NCBI RefSeq assembly: GCF_001189965.1
Contig: NZ_LFLU01000018.1
Span: 1-64,000 of the forward strand
Direction: 5' to 3'
Origin: Herbaspirillum rhizosphaerae
GTDB taxonomy: Bacteria > Pseudomonadota > Gammaproteobacteria > Burkholderiales > Burkholderiaceae_D
Length of the DNA stretch: 64,000 nt
Below are positions 7,891 to 16,797 of this stretch, piece after piece. The translations under genes were made by a program, and so were the position numbers. Each line of letters starts with the position of its first letter. The stretch's first letter is position 1. The notes beneath the pieces are model-generated. The model was not told the origin of the DNA. It made no database searches and saw only the letters and a program-made list of their open reading frames with translations.

Positions 7891-9561
7891 TCAGCCGGTG
7901 ACCGCCCCCTTGCTTGCGGTCGACGCCAGTGCTGCATATTTGGCCAGCACGCCGCGCGTGTAGCGCGGTGCGGGCTGCTTCCAGCTGGCGCGGCGGCGGG
8001 CGATTTCGGCGTCGTCGACGTTGAGCTGGATCAGCAACTGGCGCGCATCGATGGTGACCGAGTCGCCCTCTTCCACCAGACCGATGAGGCCGCCGACGAA
8101 GGCTTCCGGCGCCACGTGGCCGACCACCATGCCCCAGGTGCCGCCCGAGAAACGGCCGTCGGTGATCAGGCCGACGGATTCGCCCAGGCCTTTGCCGATC
8201 AGCGCGGACGTCGGCGCCAGCATTTCCGGCATGCCCGGGCCGCCCTTCGGCCCCAGGTAACGCATCACGAGCACGTCGCCCGACTGGATCTTGTCGCTCA
8301 GGATGGCGTCCATGGCGCTGTATTCGTCATCAAACACGCGCGCCGGGCCGGTGATGACCGGATTCTTGAGGCCGGTGATCTTGGCCACGCAGCCTTCCGG
8401 CGCCAGATTGCCCTTGAGGATGGCCAGGTGGCCTTGCTTGTACAGCGCCTTGTCGATAGGTCGGATGACGTCCTGGTCGGCGCGCAGGTCGGGGATGCTT
8501 TCCAGTTCTTCGGCGAGGGTCTTGCCGGTGATGGTCAGGCAGTCGCCGTGCAGCATGCCGGCCTGGTGTAGCACTTTCAGCACCGCAGGAATGCCGCCGG
8601 CCTTGTGCAGGTCGGTGGCGACATATTTGCCGGACGGCTTGAGGTCGCAGATGACCGGCACTTTCTGGCGCACGCGCTCGAAGTCGTCGATGGTCCATTC
8701 GACTTCCGCCGCGTGGGCGATGGCCAGGAAGTGCAGCACGGCGTTGGTGGAACCGCCGGTCGCCATAATCAGCGAGACGGCGTTTTCGATGGACTTGCGG
8801 GTGATGATGTCGCGCGGCTTGATGTCTTTCTTGACCGCTTCCACCAGCACGCGGGCAGACTCGGCGGCGGAGCCGGTCTTTTCGTCGTCGGGATTGGCCA
8901 TGGTCGAGGAATAGAACAGGCCCATGCCCAGCGCTTCAAACGCCGATGACATGGTGTTGGCGGTGTACATACCGCCGCAGGAGCCGGACGACGGGCAGGC
9001 GTTGCGCTCGATGCCGTCGAAGTCTTCCTGCGACATGCGGCCGGCGGAGAACTCGCCCACGGCTTCGAAGGCCGACACGATGGTCAGGTCCTTGCCCTTC
9101 CAGTTGCCCGGCTTGATGGTGCCGCCGTAGACGTAGATGCCCGGCACGTTGGTGCGCGCCAGCGCGATCATGCCGCCCGGCATGTTCTTGTCGCAGCCGC
9201 CGATGACGACCACGCCGTCCATCCACTGGCCGTTGACGGCGGTCTCGATACAGTCGGCAATGACTTCGCGCGAAATCAGCGAATACTTCATGCCTTCCGT
9301 GCCCATCGACATGCCGTCGGAGATGGTCGGCGTGCCGAACACCTGCGGATTGGCGCCGGCCTGCTTGATGGCGGAGATCGCCACGTCGGCCAATTTTTGC
9401 AGGCCCGAGTTGCACGGTGTGATGGTGGAGTGGCCGTTGGCGATGCCGATCATCGGCTTGTCGAAGTCTTCCTTTTCGTAACCCAGGGCGTAATACATCG
9501 AGCGGTTCGGGCTGCGCGAAACGCCCTGGGTAATGTTCTTTGAGCGGCGATTGAATGGCAT
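7891..9561 (-). CDS. ilvD: Dihydroxy-acid dehydratase
   Basis: Iron-sulfur dehydratase that makes 2-oxoisovalerate and 2-oxo-3-methylvalerate, the third common step of valine and isoleucine synthesis. The 556 residues are full length. The cluster-ligand cysteines can be placed at Cys50 (TPCNSG), Cys123 ([10 protein letters not shown]) and Cys195 ([13 protein letters not shown]). The TGG-type CTD segment [21 protein letters not shown] is near the C-terminus. It starts at an ATG behind a GGAG site. The upstream leader carries a 142-bp repeat and a second hairpin. The related sugar-acid dehydratase Edd is 5 kb away; the shorter length and the CDKNMPGG context support IlvD here. Confidence 0.97.
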   Translation of the reverse strand: MPFNRRSKNITQGVSRSPNRSMYYALGYEKEDFDKPMIGIANGHSTITPCNSGLQKLADVAISAIKQAGANPQVFGTPTISDGMSMGTEGMKYSLISREVIADCIETAVNGQWMDGVVVIGGCDKNMPGGMIALARTNVPGIYVYGGTIKPGNWKGKDLTIVSAFEAVGEFSAGRMSQEDFDGIERNACPSSGSCGGMYTANTMSSAFEALGMGLFYSSTMANPDDEKTGSAAESARVLVEAVKKDIKPRDIITRKSIENAVSLIMATGGSTNAVLHFLAIAHAAEVEWTIDDFERVRQKVPVICDLKPSGKYVATDLHKAGGIPAVLKVLHQAGMLHGDCLTITGKTLAEELESIPDLRADQDVIRPIDKALYKQGHLAILKGNLAPEGCVAKITGLKNPVITGPARVFDDEYSAMDAILSDKIQSGDVLVMRYLGPKGGPGMPEMLAPTSALIGKGLGESVGLITDGRFSGGTWGMVVGHVAPEAFVGGLIGLVEEGDSVTIDARQLLIQLNVDDAEIARRRASWKQPAPRYTRGVLAKYAALASTASKGAVTG

Positions 9562-9586
9562 GCGTGTCTCCTGGTTGATTCCATTA

Positions 9587-9728
9587 GAACCTGTTTGGGA
9601 TCTTACTGCGAGGTCATGATCCGGCGTCGGGCGGTGCTCAGAATCCTCATGTACTTAAGTACACTCCGGTTCTTCCGCTCCGGCCGCCACCGGCTGATGA
9701 CCTCTCGCTACAGATCGCAAACAGGTTC
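9587..9728. repeat. Quasi-palindromic dispersed repeat, copy 1 (upstream of ilvD)
   Basis: An imperfect palindrome of 142 bp. Its basal stem is GAACCTGTTTGGGATC at 9587-9602 against GATCGCAAACAGGTTC at 9713-9728 (15 of 16 pairs). The core runs from TCTTACTGCGAGG to CTCTCGCTACAGA and is centred on the perfect 12-bp palindrome GTACTTAAGTAC. The core reappears in inverted orientation at 14568-14707. The element lies between the ilvD start and the LysR gene. It has no coding capacity and no transposase, so it is a REP- or MITE-like element. Confidence 0.9.
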
Positions 9729-9768
9729 GCTACAGCTCACGCCAGAAGCCAAGCTGGCGTGAACCTGT
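9721..9768. promoter_or_regulatory. Second nested hairpin overlapping the repeat, in the ilvD leader
   Basis: ACAGGTTC at 9721-9728 can pair with GAACCTGT at 9761-9768, enclosing a further stem TCACGCCAG (9737-9745)/CTGGCGTGA (9754-9762). The same ACAGGTTC is also the right arm of the repeat's basal stem, so the two foldings exclude each other. If the ilvD promoter lies above 9768, both would be in the ilvD mRNA leader. A regulatory role is inference. Confidence 0.5.
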
Positions 9769-9876
9769 CCATCTACATTGCGGACGTCGTTCCGGCTGCA
9801 AGTTATCGAGTTAGATTGCCTTGCGCAATGTCTTCTGTCAAATATATGATTCACCATCGATTAAGACGGATTACAT

Positions 9877-10785
9877 ATGAGTTCCGATTCCCGACTGGAA
9901 TTGCGCCAGTTACGCTACTTCGTGGCCGTTGCCGAAGAAAAACATTTCGGCCGCGCCGCCATCCGCCTGCACATGACCCAGCCACCGCTGTCCCAGACCA
10001 TCCAGGCGCTGGAGGAAATGCTGGGCACGCCGCTGTTTGCGCGCACCAAGCGCAGCGTCGCCCTGACGCCGGCCGGGATGGCGCTGCTGCCGGAAGCCCA
10101 GCGCATCCTGCAACAGGCCGGTGCCCTGCCCGACCTGGCGCGGCGCGCGGCCAGCGGCGCTTCGGGCCTGCTGTCACTATCGTTCATTTCGACTGCGGAT
10201 TACAGTATTTTGCCGCCGCTGCTGCAACAATTCCGGGCGCGCTATCCGCAAGTCCAGATCGACTTGCGCGAAGCGACCACCGATATTCAGCTGGAAGACC
10301 TGATGCAAGGCAAGATCGACGCCGGCCTGCTGCTGCCGCCCTTACCGGACAAGGCGCAAAGCGCGCTCGATTATCTGCCGCTGCTGTCCGAGCCGCTGGT
10401 GGCGGCGATCCCCAGCGGCGTGGTGCGCGGCAAGAATGCGATTGCGCTCAAGTCGATTCGCGAGCTGCCGCTGATCATCTTCCCGCGCCGTATTTCGCCA
10501 GCCTTCCATGACACCATCGTGAGCTGCTTCCGTGACGCCGGCGTGACGCCGCATATCGGACAGGAAGCGATCCAGATGCAAACCATCGTCGGCCTGGTGT
10601 CGGCTGGCATGGGTATGGCACTTGTGCCACAATCCGTGTCTAACCTGCAGCGCCCCGGCGTCGACTACCGCCCGCTGACCGGCAAGACGCCCCTGATCGA
10701 AACCGGGCTGGCCTGGCGGCGCGACAGCGCTTCACCGGTGCTGCGCGCGTTTCTCGGCATGGTGGCGACGCCGCCCGCGACCTGA
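9877..10785 (+). CDS. LysR-family transcriptional regulator
   Basis: A 302-residue activator/repressor. The N-terminal winged helix-turn-helix (LELRQLRYFVAVAEEKHFGRAAIRLHMTQPPLSQTIQALE) covers residues about 5-65, followed by the periplasmic-binding-like effector domain to the end. The QLRYFVAVAEEKHFGRAA opening resembles the BenM/CatR/TfdR branch, which answers to aromatic or organic acids. It is transcribed away from ilvD across a 315-bp gap filled mostly by repeats, so it may or may not act on ilvD. It lies 50 bp upstream of lgt, and a shared transcript is possible. Confidence 0.92.
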   Translation: MSSDSRLELRQLRYFVAVAEEKHFGRAAIRLHMTQPPLSQTIQALEEMLGTPLFARTKRSVALTPAGMALLPEAQRILQQAGALPDLARRAASGASGLLSLSFISTADYSILPPLLQQFRARYPQVQIDLREATTDIQLEDLMQGKIDAGLLLPPLPDKAQSALDYLPLLSEPLVAAIPSGVVRGKNAIALKSIRELPLIIFPRRISPAFHDTIVSCFRDAGVTPHIGQEAIQMQTIVGLVSAGMGMALVPQSVSNLQRPGVDYRPLTGKTPLIETGLAWRRDSASPVLRAFLGMVATPPAT

Positions 10786-10835
10786 CGCTGCTGCAGTTAC
10801 TGTAGTCCCCCAACATTCGTTCTGAAAGAGTTTTC

Positions 10836-11648
10836 ATGCTGATACACCCGATGCCCAACCCGATCGCCTTTTCCGTCGGCCCGCTGCAGGTGCACTGGTA
10901 CGGCCTGATGTATCTGCTGGCGTTTGCCCAGTTCATCGCGCTGGGCCGCCTGCGCATCAAGCAGCCGCACATCGCCGCCGTCGGCTGGAAAAAGGAGGAC
11001 CTCGACGACATGCTGTTCTATGGCGTGCTGGGGGTGGTGATCGGCGGCCGTCTCGGCGAGGTGCTGTTCTACAACCCGAGCTATTACTTCGCCAATCCTG
11101 CCGACATCATCGCGGTGTGGAAGGGCGGCATGTCTTTCCACGGCGGCTTCCTCGGCGTGCTGATTGCGATGTATATCTGGGGCCGCAAGCGCGGCCGCCA
11201 TCTGATGGACATCATGGATTTCATCGCGCCGATGGTGCCGCTCGGCTACGCCGCCGGCCGCCTGGGCAACTTCATCAATGCCGAACTGCCGGGCCGCATC
11301 GCCGATCCGTCGCTGCCGTGGGCAATGATCTGGCCCAACGTCGACAATCTGCCGCGCCATCCTTCGCCGATTTACCAGATGCTGGTGGACGGGATTCTGC
11401 TGTTCATCATCCTGTGGTTCTTCGCCCGCAAGCCGCGTCCGCGCATGGCGGTGGCCGGCATGTTCTCGATGCTGTACGGCTGCGCGCGCTTCTTTACCGA
11501 ATACTTCCGCACGCCGGATTACAATGTCAGCTTCGGCGGCATCACCATCTCGGCCGGACAGATGCTGTCGGTGCCGATGATTGTGCTGGGCATCGTGCTG
11601 TTGATCGTTGCGTACCGGAAGAAAAGCGCTGCGGTGTCAACTGCCTGA
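10836..11648 (+). CDS. lgt: Phosphatidylglycerol--prolipoprotein diacylglyceryl transferase
   Basis: Inner-membrane enzyme that attaches diacylglycerol to the lipobox cysteine of prolipoproteins, the first step of lipoprotein maturation. The 270 residues contain about seven membrane segments. The Lgt signature is present as [18 protein letters not shown], and upstream are [10 protein letters not shown] and the SFHGGFLGV segment with the conserved histidine. It starts at an ATG behind GAAAGAG. The next gene starts 14 bp after the stop, so lgt and the patatin-like gene probably share a transcript. Confidence 0.97.
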   Translation: MLIHPMPNPIAFSVGPLQVHWYGLMYLLAFAQFIALGRLRIKQPHIAAVGWKKEDLDDMLFYGVLGVVIGGRLGEVLFYNPSYYFANPADIIAVWKGGMSFHGGFLGVLIAMYIWGRKRGRHLMDIMDFIAPMVPLGYAAGRLGNFINAELPGRIADPSLPWAMIWPNVDNLPRHPSPIYQMLVDGILLFIILWFFARKPRPRMAVAGMFSMLYGCARFFTEYFRTPDYNVSFGGITISAGQMLSVPMIVLGIVLLIVAYRKKSAAVSTA

Positions 11649-11661
11649 ACCTCAGCAACGC

Positions 11662-12549
11662 ATGTTGAAGATCGAAACGGTCGAGCACCTTCCTCTCGAT
11701 GAAATCGATACCGTCGCCTTCGCCGGCGGCGGCAACCGCTGCTGGTGGCAGGGCGGGCTGATTTCCTATCTGATGGACCAAGGCTGGCAATTGCCGGGGA
11801 CGCTGATTGGCACCAGCGCCGGCGCTGCCGTTGCCGCATCGTGCCTGACCGACGGACCGAAGGCAGCGCTTGATGCCTGCCTGCGCTTGTATGCCGCCAA
11901 TCAGCGTATTGTTGACTGGGGCCAATTGCGCAGTTTGAAGATGCAATTTGCGCATCAGGAAATCTATCCTGAATGGCTGCGCAGCTTTGTCCACGTCGGC
12001 AATTTTGAACAGATCCGGCAATCCCCTTCCCGCCTCCATGTCGCCATCACGCGGCCGGCACGCCTGCTGGGGGTAAGCGGCTCGGTGGTAGCCGGCACGC
12101 TGGCCTATGTCGCGGATAAATATCTGTGGCATAGCATCCATCCACGCCTGCCGAAGCTGCTGGGTCTGCGCCAGGAATTTCACGCCATACACGAAGCGGC
12201 CGGGCACGAAGATGCGCAATCGCTGCTATCGGCAGCCGCAGCCGCGCCGCCATTCATGTCGTCGCGCCGGATTCACGGCGCTTATGCCATCGATGGCGGC
12301 TATATCGACAACGCACCGATACCGCAGCAAAGCGATGCCGACAAGTCACGCACGCTGGTGCTGCTCACGCGCTTCTACCCCAAGCTGCCGACCATGTTCA
12401 GAAGAGAGGGGCGCTGGTATTGGCAACCGAGCATGCGCGTACCGGTTTCGACCTGGGATTGCACCGCGCGCGCCACGGTGAAAGAAGCATTTTCCCTGGG
12501 CAACGGCGATGCTGTCGACGCATTGAACCGAGGCAAAATCCGGCTCTGA
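11662..12549 (+). CDS. Patatin-like phospholipase family protein
   Basis: Predicted serine acyl hydrolase of 295 residues, started at the ATG at 11662 because a longer in-frame start would overlap lgt. It has the patatin triad of motifs: the glycine-rich oxyanion loop GGGNRCWWQGG, the nucleophile elbow GTSAGA (serine in GxSxG), and the DGGYIDNAP motif with the catalytic aspartate. No signal peptide or membrane helix is apparent, so it is probably cytoplasmic or peripheral. Its position right after lgt suggests a connection with phospholipid or lipoprotein turnover, but that is only context. Confidence 0.9.
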   Translation: MLKIETVEHLPLDEIDTVAFAGGGNRCWWQGGLISYLMDQGWQLPGTLIGTSAGAAVAASCLTDGPKAALDACLRLYAANQRIVDWGQLRSLKMQFAHQEIYPEWLRSFVHVGNFEQIRQSPSRLHVAITRPARLLGVSGSVVAGTLAYVADKYLWHSIHPRLPKLLGLRQEFHAIHEAAGHEDAQSLLSAAAAAPPFMSSRRIHGAYAIDGGYIDNAPIPQQSDADKSRTLVLLTRFYPKLPTMFRREGRWYWQPSMRVPVSTWDCTARATVKEAFSLGNGDAVDALNRGKIRL

Positions 12550-12558
12550 AGCAAATCC

Positions 12559-13287
12559 CTAGAGCGAGGTCGTCAGCGTCGTGAGCCACGCCGGTGAATG
12601 GTCGAGCAGGAAAATTTCCACCGACTTGTCCCATCCCGTCAGGATCAGCACGCCGATGGCGATAAACAACACACCCAGCACACTCTTCCCCCACGAGCCG
12701 GCGCCTTGCAGCTTGCCGCGCATCTTCAGCATCGCCTGACGCGACAGCATGCCCAGCAAGGCAATCGGCAAGCCGGCGCCCAAGCCGAACACCGCCATCA
12801 TCGCCACGATCTGCGGCAAGTCGCGTCCCTGGCTGGCCAGGGTAATCGCCGCGCCCAGCGTCGGGCCGACGCAGGGACTCCAGATCAGTCCGAGCAGCAA
12901 ACCCACCAGGAATTGCCCGCGCAATCCGCCAACATTCAGTCTCGACAAGATCCTGCTGCCGGCGCCGCTGGCGCCTGACGTGGCGACGGCAAAACGCTCC
13001 TGCAATTTTTTTGACAACAGCACGACGCCGATCAGGACCAGGACAATCGCAGCCACCAGCTGAAAGTCGCCCTGCCCCACGCCCAGACGCGCACCGGCGC
13101 TTGCCAGCACGGTGCCGATCACGGCGAACGAGGCCGACATGCCGGCCGCGACGGCAAACGGCCCGTAGCGATGCTCGTGGACGGCCGAGCCGATGATCAC
13201 CGGCAACAGCGGCAACACGCAAGGCGACAAGGTCGAGAGCACGCCTGCCGCCAGGGCGACGAAATAGGAGGTGATGCCGAAATCCAC
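12559..13287 (-). CDS. ccdA: Cytochrome c biogenesis protein CcdA/DsbD transmembrane-type
   Basis: A 242-residue integral membrane protein that passes reducing equivalents from cytoplasmic thioredoxin to periplasmic thiol proteins. The two redox cysteines are visible in LSPCVLPLLPVIIG near residue 22 and in GLIWSPCVGPTLGAA in the middle, each followed by proline-rich turns, as in CcdA. About six hydrophobic helices are seen. The start is a GTG at 13287 with AGCAGG six bases upstream. It follows a periplasmic thioredoxin-like gene by 22 bp on the same strand, and the two probably form one redox relay. Full DsbD fusions have extra domains that are absent here. Confidence 0.93.
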   Translation of the reverse strand: MDFGITSYFVALAAGVLSTLSPCVLPLLPVIIGSAVHEHRYGPFAVAAGMSASFAVIGTVLASAGARLGVGQGDFQLVAAIVLVLIGVVLLSKKLQERFAVATSGASGAGSRILSRLNVGGLRGQFLVGLLLGLIWSPCVGPTLGAAITLASQGRDLPQIVAMMAVFGLGAGLPIALLGMLSRQAMLKMRGKLQGAGSWGKSVLGVLFIAIGVLILTGWDKSVEIFLLDHSPAWLTTLTTSL

Positions 13288-13309
13288 GATGCCTGCTTTC
13301 AGTCTGCGA

Positions 13310-13696
13310 TCAGAGCGCCTTGTTGATCAGGCTGTCGATGGACGCCTTGCGGGTGTCGCCCGTGGAACGCCCCTGCTCCTTGCCGCCCTTGAAGACAATC
13401 AGCGTGCTTTGTTGCGTGACGTTGAACGCCTTGACGATGTCTTTCTGGGCGTCGAAGTCGACCTCAAGGAAACTGACGTTCTTGAACGCAGGATCCTTGA
13501 TCAGCGCGGAGACGATGGGGTCCTGCGCGCGGCAGGTCGGGCACCAGTCCGCGTGAACGTGCACGACGACAGGTTTGCCGCTCTTGTTGAGCGCGTCAAA
13601 CTGCGCTTGCGTGAAATGCTGTCCGGCGGCGAATGCGGAAACGGCGACACCGGCTTGCAGGAGTAGAAAGACGACTAGCGTTTTGAAGATTTTCAT
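13310..13696 (-). CDS. Periplasmic thioredoxin-like protein, CPTC active site
   Basis: A 128-residue thioredoxin-fold protein with an N-terminal signal peptide (MKIFKTLVVFLLLQAGVAVSAFAA). The active site is WCPTC in VVHVHADWCPTCRAQDP rather than the WCGPC of standard thioredoxin. The conserved cis-proline region is replaced by the segment NVTQQSTLIVFKGG, so the family match is to DsbD-gamma-like or thioredoxin_7-type proteins. The ATG at 13696 has an AAGGGA site. It is the first gene of a two-gene unit with ccdA, which would keep it reduced. Its final target is unknown. Confidence 0.88.
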   Translation of the reverse strand: MKIFKTLVVFLLLQAGVAVSAFAAGQHFTQAQFDALNKSGKPVVVHVHADWCPTCRAQDPIVSALIKDPAFKNVSFLEVDFDAQKDIVKAFNVTQQSTLIVFKGGKEQGRSTGDTRKASIDSLINKAL

Positions 13697-13815
13697 GGCG
13701 TTTCCCTTGGTTGCCTGGATGAACAGAGTATGAAGCTTGCAGGATGCTTGCTGCCTTTTGGTCGTTCGGTTCCGGGAAATCTTACAGTTTGTTTGCCAAC
13801 CGTGTTTTTACCCTG

Positions 13816-13861
13816 CACAAAAACAAAAAGCACATGCATCGGATAGTCGATGCATGTGCTT
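13816..13861 (-). terminator. Terminator of the edd-eda unit
   Basis: A perfect 12-bp stem GCACATGCATCG/CGATGCATGTGC (13830-13841 and 13848-13859) with a six-base loop. On the minus strand it is followed by CTTTTTGTTTTTG, an intrinsic T-tract. It lies about 60 bp past the eda stop codon. Confidence 0.9.
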
Positions 13862-13920
13862 CCATGTTGTTGCCGCCGGCACCGCTTCCGAGAAGAAGCG
13901 CTGTCGAAGCCGGTTCCGGC

Positions 13921-14544
13921 TTAAGGACGCAACGCGCTGGCAGCCTTGGCCAGGGCCGTGATCTTGTTCCAGTCGCCGATCTCGATGGCGTTCTTCGGTG
14001 TCAGCCACGAACCGCCGACGCAGGCGACGTTCTTGCATGCCAGGAATTGCGATGCGGTCTCTTGCGAGATGCCGCCAGTTGGGCAGAAGGTGACGTCGGC
14101 CAATGGACCGGCGATTGCGTTGAGCATGCCGACACCGCCCGCAGGCACGGCCGGGAACAGCTTCAGCTGGCGGAAACCGGCTTCGCGCGCCGCCATCACT
14201 TCCGACGGCGTCATCACACCAGGCAGCAAAGGCAGGCCGCTGGACTTGGCCGCCGCGATCAACGCAGCCGTCAGGCCTGGCGAAACGCCGAACACCGCGC
14301 CCGCGTCACGCGAGGCGGCGAATTCTTCCGGGCTGGTCAGGGTGCCGACGCCGACGATGGCGCCCGGCACCTGCTCGGCAATCGCGCGGATCGCCGGCAG
14401 GCCGTGTTCAGTACGCAAGGTGATTTCCAGCACGCGGATGCCGCCTGCGACCAGCGCCTTGGCCAGCGGCACGGCATGTTCCAGTTTGTCGATGGCGATC
14501 ACAGGGATAACCGCCGAGGTACGCATGATTTCGAGGATATTCAT
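13921..14544 (-). CDS. eda: 2-keto-3-deoxy-6-phosphogluconate aldolase
   Basis: Splits KDPG into pyruvate and glyceraldehyde 3-phosphate, the last step of the Entner-Doudoroff pathway. The 207 residues match the family. The active-site glutamate sits in VLEITLRTEHGL, the Schiff-base lysine in the LKLFPAVPAGGVGML segment, and the phosphate-binding loop in FCPTGGISQETA. It is downstream of edd on the same strand, separated by 131 bp that are filled by a 140-bp quasi-palindromic repeat. In many bacteria edd and eda are adjacent with almost no gap, so the inserted hairpin may set their relative expression. It ends at a strong terminator. Confidence 0.97.
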   Translation of the reverse strand: MNILEIMRTSAVIPVIAIDKLEHAVPLAKALVAGGIRVLEITLRTEHGLPAIRAIAEQVPGAIVGVGTLTSPEEFAASRDAGAVFGVSPGLTAALIAAAKSSGLPLLPGVMTPSEVMAAREAGFRQLKLFPAVPAGGVGMLNAIAGPLADVTFCPTGGISQETASQFLACKNVACVGGSWLTPKNAIEIGDWNKITALAKAASALRP

Positions 14545-14567
14545 ACTGTCGCTTTCTATTTTATAAA

Positions 14568-14707
14568 AACCGGTTCACGCTCTGTAGCGAGAGGTCGTCA
14601 GCCAGTGGCGGACGGAGCGGAGGAACCGGAGTGTACTTTAGTACATGAGGATTCCGAGCACCGCCCGACGCTGGATCACGGCCTCGCAGTAAGAGCGTGA
14701 TCCGGTT
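14568..14707. repeat. Quasi-palindromic dispersed repeat, copy 2 (edd-eda junction)
   Basis: An inverted copy of the 9587-9728 element. Its basal stem is AACCGGTTCACGCTCT at 14568-14583 against AGAGCGTGATCCGGTT at 14692-14707 (15 of 16 pairs), a different sequence from copy 1. The inner core is closely similar, including a central GTACTTTAGTAC. The element overlaps the last codons of edd; the stop codon at 14676-14678 lies inside it. Confidence 0.9.
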
Positions 14708-16535
14708 CCAAGATTGGCGGCAAACCGAAGCTGGTGCCGCCCTCTTCCGCCGCGCTCACGTTGGCGCGGAAGACGCTGAACAATTCACGGCCCATGCCGG
14801 TCTGGTTGCCTGCCAGGTTGGCGGTGTCCGATGTGCGTGCGGCCCATTCGGCTTCCGACACCAGGGCTTCCAGGATGCCGGCTTCGGCGTCCAGACGAAT
14901 CATATCGCCTGTGCGCACAAAACCCAACGGTCCGCCGGCCAAAACTTCCGGCGTCACGTGAATGGCCGCCGGCACCTTGCCCGATGCGCCCGACATGCGG
15001 CCGTCGGTCACCAACGCCACGTGGCGGCCCTTGTCCTGCAGGATGCCCAGCGCCGGGGTCAGCGCGTGCAGTTCCGGCATGCCGTTGGCGCGCGGCCCTT
15101 GGAACGTCAGTACGGCGACGAAATCCTTGTCGAGCTCGCCGGCCTTGAAGGCCTTCATGAAGGCTTCCTGCGAATGGAACACAATGGCCGGCGCCTGCAC
15201 GGCGCGATGCTCATGCTTGACGGCGGAAACCTTGATGACCGAGCGGCCCAGATTGCCCTGCAACAGCTTGAGACCGCCGTCGGCGGAGAATGGGTTGGTG
15301 GCCGGACGCAGCACGGTGTCGTCGCCGCTGTCCTTCGGTGTCGCCTTCCAGGTGACCTTGCCGTCTTCCAGCAATGGTTCTGTGCAATGCGCGCGCAAGC
15401 CCTGGCCGAGGATGGTCATGACGTCGTCGTGCATCAGGCCGGCATCGATCAGCTCGCGCAACACGAAACCGGTGCCGCCAGCGGCGTGGAAATGGTTCAC
15501 GTCGGCGGTGCCGTTCGGATAAATGCGGGTCACCAGCGGAACCACCGACGACAGCTTGGAGAAATCATCCCAGTCGATCACCAGACCGGCGGCCTTGGCG
15601 ATGGCAACCAGATGCAGCGTATGGTTGGTGGAACCGCCTGTTGCCAGCAAGGCAACGATGGCGTTGACGATGGATTTTTCGTCGACCAGACGGCCGACCG
15701 GCGTGTATTGCTGGCCTTGCGCAGTGATCTTCAGCGCCTGCTTGGCGGCGGCGGCGGTCAGCACGTCGCGCATCGGCGTGTTGGGCGTGATGAACGCGGC
15801 GCCCGGCAGGTGCAGGCCCATGGCTTCCATCAGCATCTGGTTGCTGTTGGCGGTGCCGTAGAAGGTGCAGGTGCCGGCGTCGTGGTAGGACTTCGATTCG
15901 GCTTCGAGCAGTTCGGCGCGGCCGATCTTGCCTTCCGTATACAGCTGGCGGATTTTGACCTTTTCGCTGTTGGTCATGCCGCTGGTCATCGGACCGGCGG
16001 GAACAAACACGGCAGGAATGTGGCCGAAATGCAATGCGCCGATCAGCAGGCCCGGCACGATCTTGTCGCACACGCCCAGGTACAGCGCGGCGTCGAACAT
16101 GTTGTGCGACAAGGCGACTGCAGTGCCCATGGCGATGGCGTCGCGCGAGAACAGCGACAGCTCCATGCCGGTCTGGCCCTGGGTGATGCCGTCGCACATG
16201 GCGGGCACGCCGCCGGCGAATTGCGCCACGCCGCCGTCTTCACGGATGGCATCCTTGATGATCTGCGGGAAACGTTCGAAAGGTTGATGCGCCGACAACA
16301 TGTCGTTGTAGGACGAGACGATCGCCACCGACAACGCGCGATCCTGTTTCAGTTTCAGCTTGTCGTTGGCGGGAAAGGCGGCGAAACCGTGCGCCAGGTT
16401 GGTACAGGACAGCGCACTGCGTTGCACCCCTTCATGACGCGCAGCATCGAGGCGCGCCAGATAGGCAGTTCGATAAGGCCGACTACGTTCGGCGATGCGT
16501 CGCGTGACGCTGGCTAAGGTAGCGTTGAGAGACAT
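14676..16535 (-). CDS. edd: 6-Phosphogluconate dehydratase
   Basis: Iron-sulfur dehydratase that converts 6-phosphogluconate to KDPG, the first committed Entner-Doudoroff step. The 619 residues carry the IlvD/Edd signatures [18 protein letters not shown] and [20 protein letters not shown]. The [19 protein letters not shown] segment separates it from IlvD, which has a shorter N-terminal region. The last ten residues ([10 protein letters not shown]) are encoded by the repeat element at 14568-14707, so the native C-terminus was probably replaced or extended when the repeat arrived. The start is an ATG just below a HexR-like box at 16562. It runs with eda and opposite to pgi-zwf-hexR. Confidence 0.97.
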   Translation of the reverse strand: MSLNATLASVTRRIAERSRPYRTAYLARLDAARHEGVQRSALSCTNLAHGFAAFPANDKLKLKQDRALSVAIVSSYNDMLSAHQPFERFPQIIKDAIREDGGVAQFAGGVPAMCDGITQGQTGMELSLFSRDAIAMGTAVALSHNMFDAALYLGVCDKIVPGLLIGALHFGHIPAVFVPAGPMTSGMTNSEKVKIRQLYTEGKIGRAELLEAESKSYHDAGTCTFYGTANSNQMLMEAMGLHLPGAAFITPNTPMRDVLTAAAAKQALKITAQGQQYTPVGRLVDEKSIVNAIVALLATGGSTNHTLHLVAIAKAAGLVIDWDDFSKLSSVVPLVTRIYPNGTADVNHFHAAGGTGFVLRELIDAGLMHDDVMTILGQGLRAHCTEPLLEDGKVTWKATPKDSGDDTVLRPATNPFSADGGLKLLQGNLGRSVIKVSAVKHEHRAVQAPAIVFHSQEAFMKAFKAGELDKDFVAVLTFQGPRANGMPELHALTPALGILQDKGRHVALVTDGRMSGASGKVPAAIHVTPEVLAGGPLGFVRTGDMIRLDAEAGILEALVSEAEWAARTSDTANLAGNQTGMGRELFSVFRANVSAAEEGGTSFGLPPILEPDHALTARP

Positions 16536-16561
16536 GTTGGGTTCCTGATAGCGTTAACAAA

Positions 16562-16576
16562 TGTAATTTTACTACA
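16562..16576. promoter_or_regulatory. HexR-type operator upstream of edd
   Basis: TGTAATTTTACTACA fits the published HexR palindrome TGTAATwwwATTACA at 14 of 15 positions. It sits 26 bp from the edd start codon, a place where bound repressor would block transcription. HexR is encoded at 19992. Binding is inferred from the motif match only. Confidence 0.75.
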
Positions 16577-16712
16577 AAACTTTAAATAAAACTCCGTCTT
16601 TCAGTTGTTTTATTCACGCGCACTACAAATGAAACCAATTGCCGATTTTTCTTACCAACCTATGACAACTGCGTTACAAGCCAATTTCAAGGCTGAATGA
16701 CGCGGCGATTAT

Positions 16713-16727
16713 TGTAGTGAAATTACC
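16713..16727. promoter_or_regulatory. HexR-type operator upstream of pgi
   Basis: TGTAGTGAAATTACC matches the HexR palindrome with a few mismatches. It lies about 70 bp before the pgi start, at the other end of the same AT-rich 262-bp divergent region, so both transcription units would be under the same repressor. Confidence 0.65.
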
Positions 16728-16797
16728 ATAAAATCAGTAATTCATGTATAGTAAAGATTCTTCCCGACCCTTCCCACTCTAGCCAAGATTGCAGAAC

